A stretch of DNA of 8,953 nucleotides from Simkania sp. Lineage in GTDB: Bacteria; Chlamydiota; Chlamydiia; Chlamydiales; Simkaniaceae. The notes under the pieces were generated by a model. The model was not told where the DNA came from, made no database searches, and worked only from the letters and a program-made list of their open reading frames with translations. Positions 6,739 to 8,953 of this stretch are shown here, piece by piece; the first letter of the stretch is position 1, and each line of letters starts with the position of its first letter. Both the position numbers and the translations under genes were made by a program. The DNA lies in NCBI GenBank assembly GCA_028281425.1, contig JANQJX010000087.1:1-8953 (forward strand), read 5' to 3'.

Positions 6739-6749
6739 ATTGGGTTTTT
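6730..6749 (+). terminator. Short intrinsic terminator overlapping the CBS gene stop
   Basis: AAACCC (6730-6735) and GGGTTT (6742-6747) pair across TAAATT, and the T-run continues for two more bases. The gene's TAA stop (6736-6738) is in the loop, so ribosomes finishing the gene would cover the stem. The stem is only 6 bp with three G-C pairs, so it is probably a weak terminator, allowing some read-through into the MFS gene. Confidence 0.45.
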
Positions 6750-6811
6750 ATGACAAAATTATTTCTTTGGTAGAAAGATGATGAATAATTTACATGGGGT
6801 TTTAAGGATCA

Positions 6812-8020
6812 ATGGTTGTTCAAATTAAAGAGCGTTTTTTCTCTTATCTCCCTTTTCTTATCCTGATTTCTTTCATTTCATTTATCAATATTTTAGCACG
6901 AGTGATTTTTTCTCCTTTGACCCCATTTATTTGTTTTGAAATGGATCTTTGTCACAAGGATACGGGCAATTTATTTTTAGTCTTATCTTTTGGATTTGCA
7001 ATCACTCTTTTTGCGTCTCAATTTTTATCTTCTAAGTTCTCTTATAGATTGATCATCATTGCCTCTATTTTAATCAGTGGTTTTTCTCTTATGTCAGTCT
7101 CTTATGTTGAACATTTGCAATCATTTAAAGCGCTTCTTTTTTTTATAGGTTTAAGTACAGGTCTTTTCGTTCCTTCAGCTGTTGCCCTTATTCGAGAACG
7201 AACGCCAGATCACCATCTTGGTAAAGCTTTTGGGATTTTTGCTACTTCGCAGAGTTTTGCTTTTGTTTTGGCTCCTATGATCATTGAGTGTTTTATTACT
7301 TCTTATAGTTGGAAAGATATTCTCTATGGATTTGGTCTTTTTTCGTCATCTTTGAGTTTAATTCTTATCTTCTTGATCCCCAAAAAAGAAAAAAAGAGTT
7401 TTCCCATTACATTCAACTTTATTCGTAATATCTTTTCATGGCCTTCTTTTTGGATTCTTATGGTTCTTTTGTGTGTGATCAATGGGCTTAATGTTGGAAT
7501 TTATAATATGGCTCCCGACTATTTTGAAAAACATAACCTAATAGAGGCTCATGAAGTTCATCGTCTTATCATTATTGCAAGAACAGTTAGCATTTTTACA
7601 GCCATTTTAGGAGGAATATTCACAGATCTTTTTGGACTTAAGCGCTCTCTTGCTTTGGTTTTAATTTTATGCGGAGGGGTTACGATTTTTATGGGAATGA
7701 CCCAACCTATATTTGCTCTTTTTTTATTTTCTATTCAATCGCCTATTGCAGCTTGTCTTCCACCGATTGTCCATTTTGGAATGGCAAGTATTGTTCCGGC
7801 TGAAAAAAATGCTGCGATTATTTCTATTATGGCTCCTTTTGGATTTTTTTTTGGATCTGGTGTAGTGCCTCAGCTTCTTGGCATTTTTGGAGACTTCAAT
7901 CTTTATTCTCAAGGATTTATCATTTTTGGACTTGCCTCGCTAATTAGTGGAGTTGTTTTTGGTCTGGGTGGTGTTTATAAATATATCCGTTTTAGTCAGC
8001 TCAAAAGCATGGAACTTTAA
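6812..8020 (+). CDS. MFS transporter, 12 membrane segments
   Basis: This 402-residue, strongly hydrophobic protein is of normal major facilitator length. RVIFSPLTPFI in the first helix region (30-40), the conserved loop around ALIRERTPDHHLGKAFGIF, and GGIFTDLFGLKRS between helices 8 and 9 (a motif A-like loop) support the family. The first-half motif A is degenerate (SSKFSYR), and a basic linker (PKKEKKS) marks the central cytoplasmic loop. The substrate cannot be read from sequence. The start has AAGGA at 6804-6808, rather close to the ATG. The stop TAA is followed directly by the hemH ATG, so the two are co-transcribed and probably translationally coupled. A role with haem, porphyrin or iron is possible from that arrangement alone and is unproven; many chlamydial MFS proteins carry metabolites. 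Confidence 0.9.
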   Translation: MVVQIKERFFSYLPFLILISFISFINILARVIFSPLTPFICFEMDLCHKDTGNLFLVLSFGFAITLFASQFLSSKFSYRLIIIASILISGFSLMSVSYVEHLQSFKALLFFIGLSTGLFVPSAVALIRERTPDHHLGKAFGIFATSQSFAFVLAPMIIECFITSYSWKDILYGFGLFSSSLSLILIFLIPKKEKKSFPITFNFIRNIFSWPSFWILMVLLCVINGLNVGIYNMAPDYFEKHNLIEAHEVHRLIIIARTVSIFTAILGGIFTDLFGLKRSLALVLILCGGVTIFMGMTQPIFALFLFSIQSPIAACLPPIVHFGMASIVPAEKNAAIISIMAPFGFFFGSGVVPQLLGIFGDFNLYSQGFIIFGLASLISGVVFGLGGVYKYIRFSQLKSMEL

Positions 8021-8953
8021 ATGGAATTAAAAAAACGTATTGGGATTTTGCTGATCAATTTAGGCACTCCTGATAAGGCGACACCTGGCGCTGTTAAGCG
8101 CTATCTTACCGAGTTTTTAACAGATCCAAGGGTGATAGATCTCCCTTGGTTTTTTAGACAGCTTCTTGTACGTAGGATCATTATTCCAAAACGTTTTCGA
8201 AAAAGCACTAAACTTTATGCATCGATTTGGACAGATCAGGGATCTCCTATTAAGGTTCATGGAAAAGAATTAGTAAGGAAATTAAGCAAACAACTTGGAG
8301 AAAATTTTATCGTTAAATTTGCTATGCGCTATCAAAACCCATCGATTAAAGAGGGTCTTAATTTTTTTCAAAATGAAAGACTTTCTCATTTGATGATCCT
8401 TCCTCTTTTTCCCCAATATGCTTCAGCAACCACTGGATCTGTCTACCAAAAAGTCTTTTCTTTGATGCAAAAATGGCCTGTGATTCCCTCCTTGACCTGT
8501 ATTCATGAGTATGCAAGCGATCCCGATTTTATCCAAGCTCTTTGTAATGGATTAAAAGATAAAAAATTATCGAACTATGACCATATCCTTTTTAGCTATC
8601 ATGGGCTTCCAGAAAAACAACTCAAGAAAGCAGATTGTTTTCGTTATTGTTTAAAGCATCCTCATTGTTGTCAGATGCTTAATGAAAATAATCGAAACTG
8701 TTATGGAGCTCTTTGCCATTTAACAACAAGAAAAATGGTAGAGGTTCTCAATTTAAACTCAGAAAGCTACACCCACTGTTACCAATCCCGTTTGGGAAAA
8801 GATCCTTGGCTTAGACCTTATTTAGGAACGGTTTTAGACCATCTTGCACATCAAAAAAAGAAGAATATGCTTGTTTTTTGTCCTGCTTGTAGTGCCGATT
8901 GTTTGGAGACTCTTGATGAAGTTGCAGAGCAATATAAAATTGCTTTTCAAAAA
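8021..8953 (+). CDS. hemH: Ferrochelatase, internal Cys-cluster type, 3' end outside window
   Basis: The enzyme inserts ferrous iron into protoporphyrin IX, the last step of protohaem synthesis. The first 311 codons are present. The start GILLINLGTPDKAT (8-21), PLFPQYASATTGS (128-140), SYHGLPE with catalytic His194 (192-198), and ADCLETLDE with the conserved glutamate Glu296 (292-300) are all clear. After the catalytic histidine comes a cysteine-rich insert: Cys206, Cys210, Cys216, Cys217, Cys227 and Cys232 (the CYGALC part matches a pattern in some bacterial enzymes). A class of bacterial ferrochelatases carries a [2Fe-2S] cluster on internal cysteines in this region; this gene resembles it, although the ligands are not assigned here. 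The ATG directly follows the MFS stop, with GGA seven bases upstream inside the MFS gene. Confidence 0.94.
   Translation, partial: MELKKRIGILLINLGTPDKATPGAVKRYLTEFLTDPRVIDLPWFFRQLLVRRIIIPKRFRKSTKLYASIWTDQGSPIKVHGKELVRKLSKQLGENFIVKFAMRYQNPSIKEGLNFFQNERLSHLMILPLFPQYASATTGSVYQKVFSLMQKWPVIPSLTCIHEYASDPDFIQALCNGLKDKKLSNYDHILFSYHGLPEKQLKKADCFRYCLKHPHCCQMLNENNRNCYGALCHLTTRKMVEVLNLNSESYTHCYQSRLGKDPWLRPYLGTVLDHLAHQKKKNMLVFCPACSADCLETLDEVAEQYKIAFQK

Noticed and set aside
1..8953. CRISPR array, tRNA, rRNA, phage genes or an intact transposase
   Set aside because: No regularly spaced repeats, cloverleaf-like tracts with conserved TTCGA arms, rRNA-like stretches or transposase motifs were seen on either strand by eye.

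Overview
The window is AT-rich DNA that looks like the chromosome of an obligate intracellular bacterium, most likely a Chlamydia-related organism (Simkania/Parachlamydia/Rhabdochlamydia-like). The main clue is a full-length nucleotide transporter of the ATP/ADP translocase (NTT) family, found in Chlamydiae, Rickettsiales and a few other intracellular lineages. A large autotransporter and degenerate promoters fit this. The phylum assignment is an inference: no rRNA or other phylogenetic marker is present.

Layout. Bases 1-2452 (minus strand) hold the first 817 codons of an autotransporter; its C-terminal end lies outside the window. Bases 2453-2747 are non-coding and repeat-rich: a perfect 25-bp inverted repeat with a 6-nt loop, a small adjoining hairpin, and a G/C-rich double stem-loop just past the nucleotide transporter gene. 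Bases 2748-4310 (minus) encode the transporter, with a good extended -10 promoter upstream. Everything right of about 4430 is on the plus strand: a YkgJ-like cysteine-cluster protein, an iron-type superoxide dismutase, a small helical protein overlapping the dismutase stop codon, a paired-CBS-domain protein that ends in a terminator-like hairpin, a 12-helix MFS transporter, and ferrochelatase (cut by the right edge) starting on the base after the MFS stop codon.

How the genes may work together. The dismutase, small helical protein and CBS protein are close enough to be one transcription unit; the MFS transporter and hemH form a second, tightly coupled one. Iron is a recurring theme (cysteine-cluster protein, Fe-type dismutase, ferrochelatase with an internal cysteine cluster), but a functional link is only suggested by adjacency. 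The two minus-strand genes concern the interface with the host: nucleotide import and a surface-exposed passenger protein.

No tRNA, rRNA, CRISPR array, phage gene or intact transposase was seen. The least explained part is the repeat-bearing gap between the transporter and the autotransporter.
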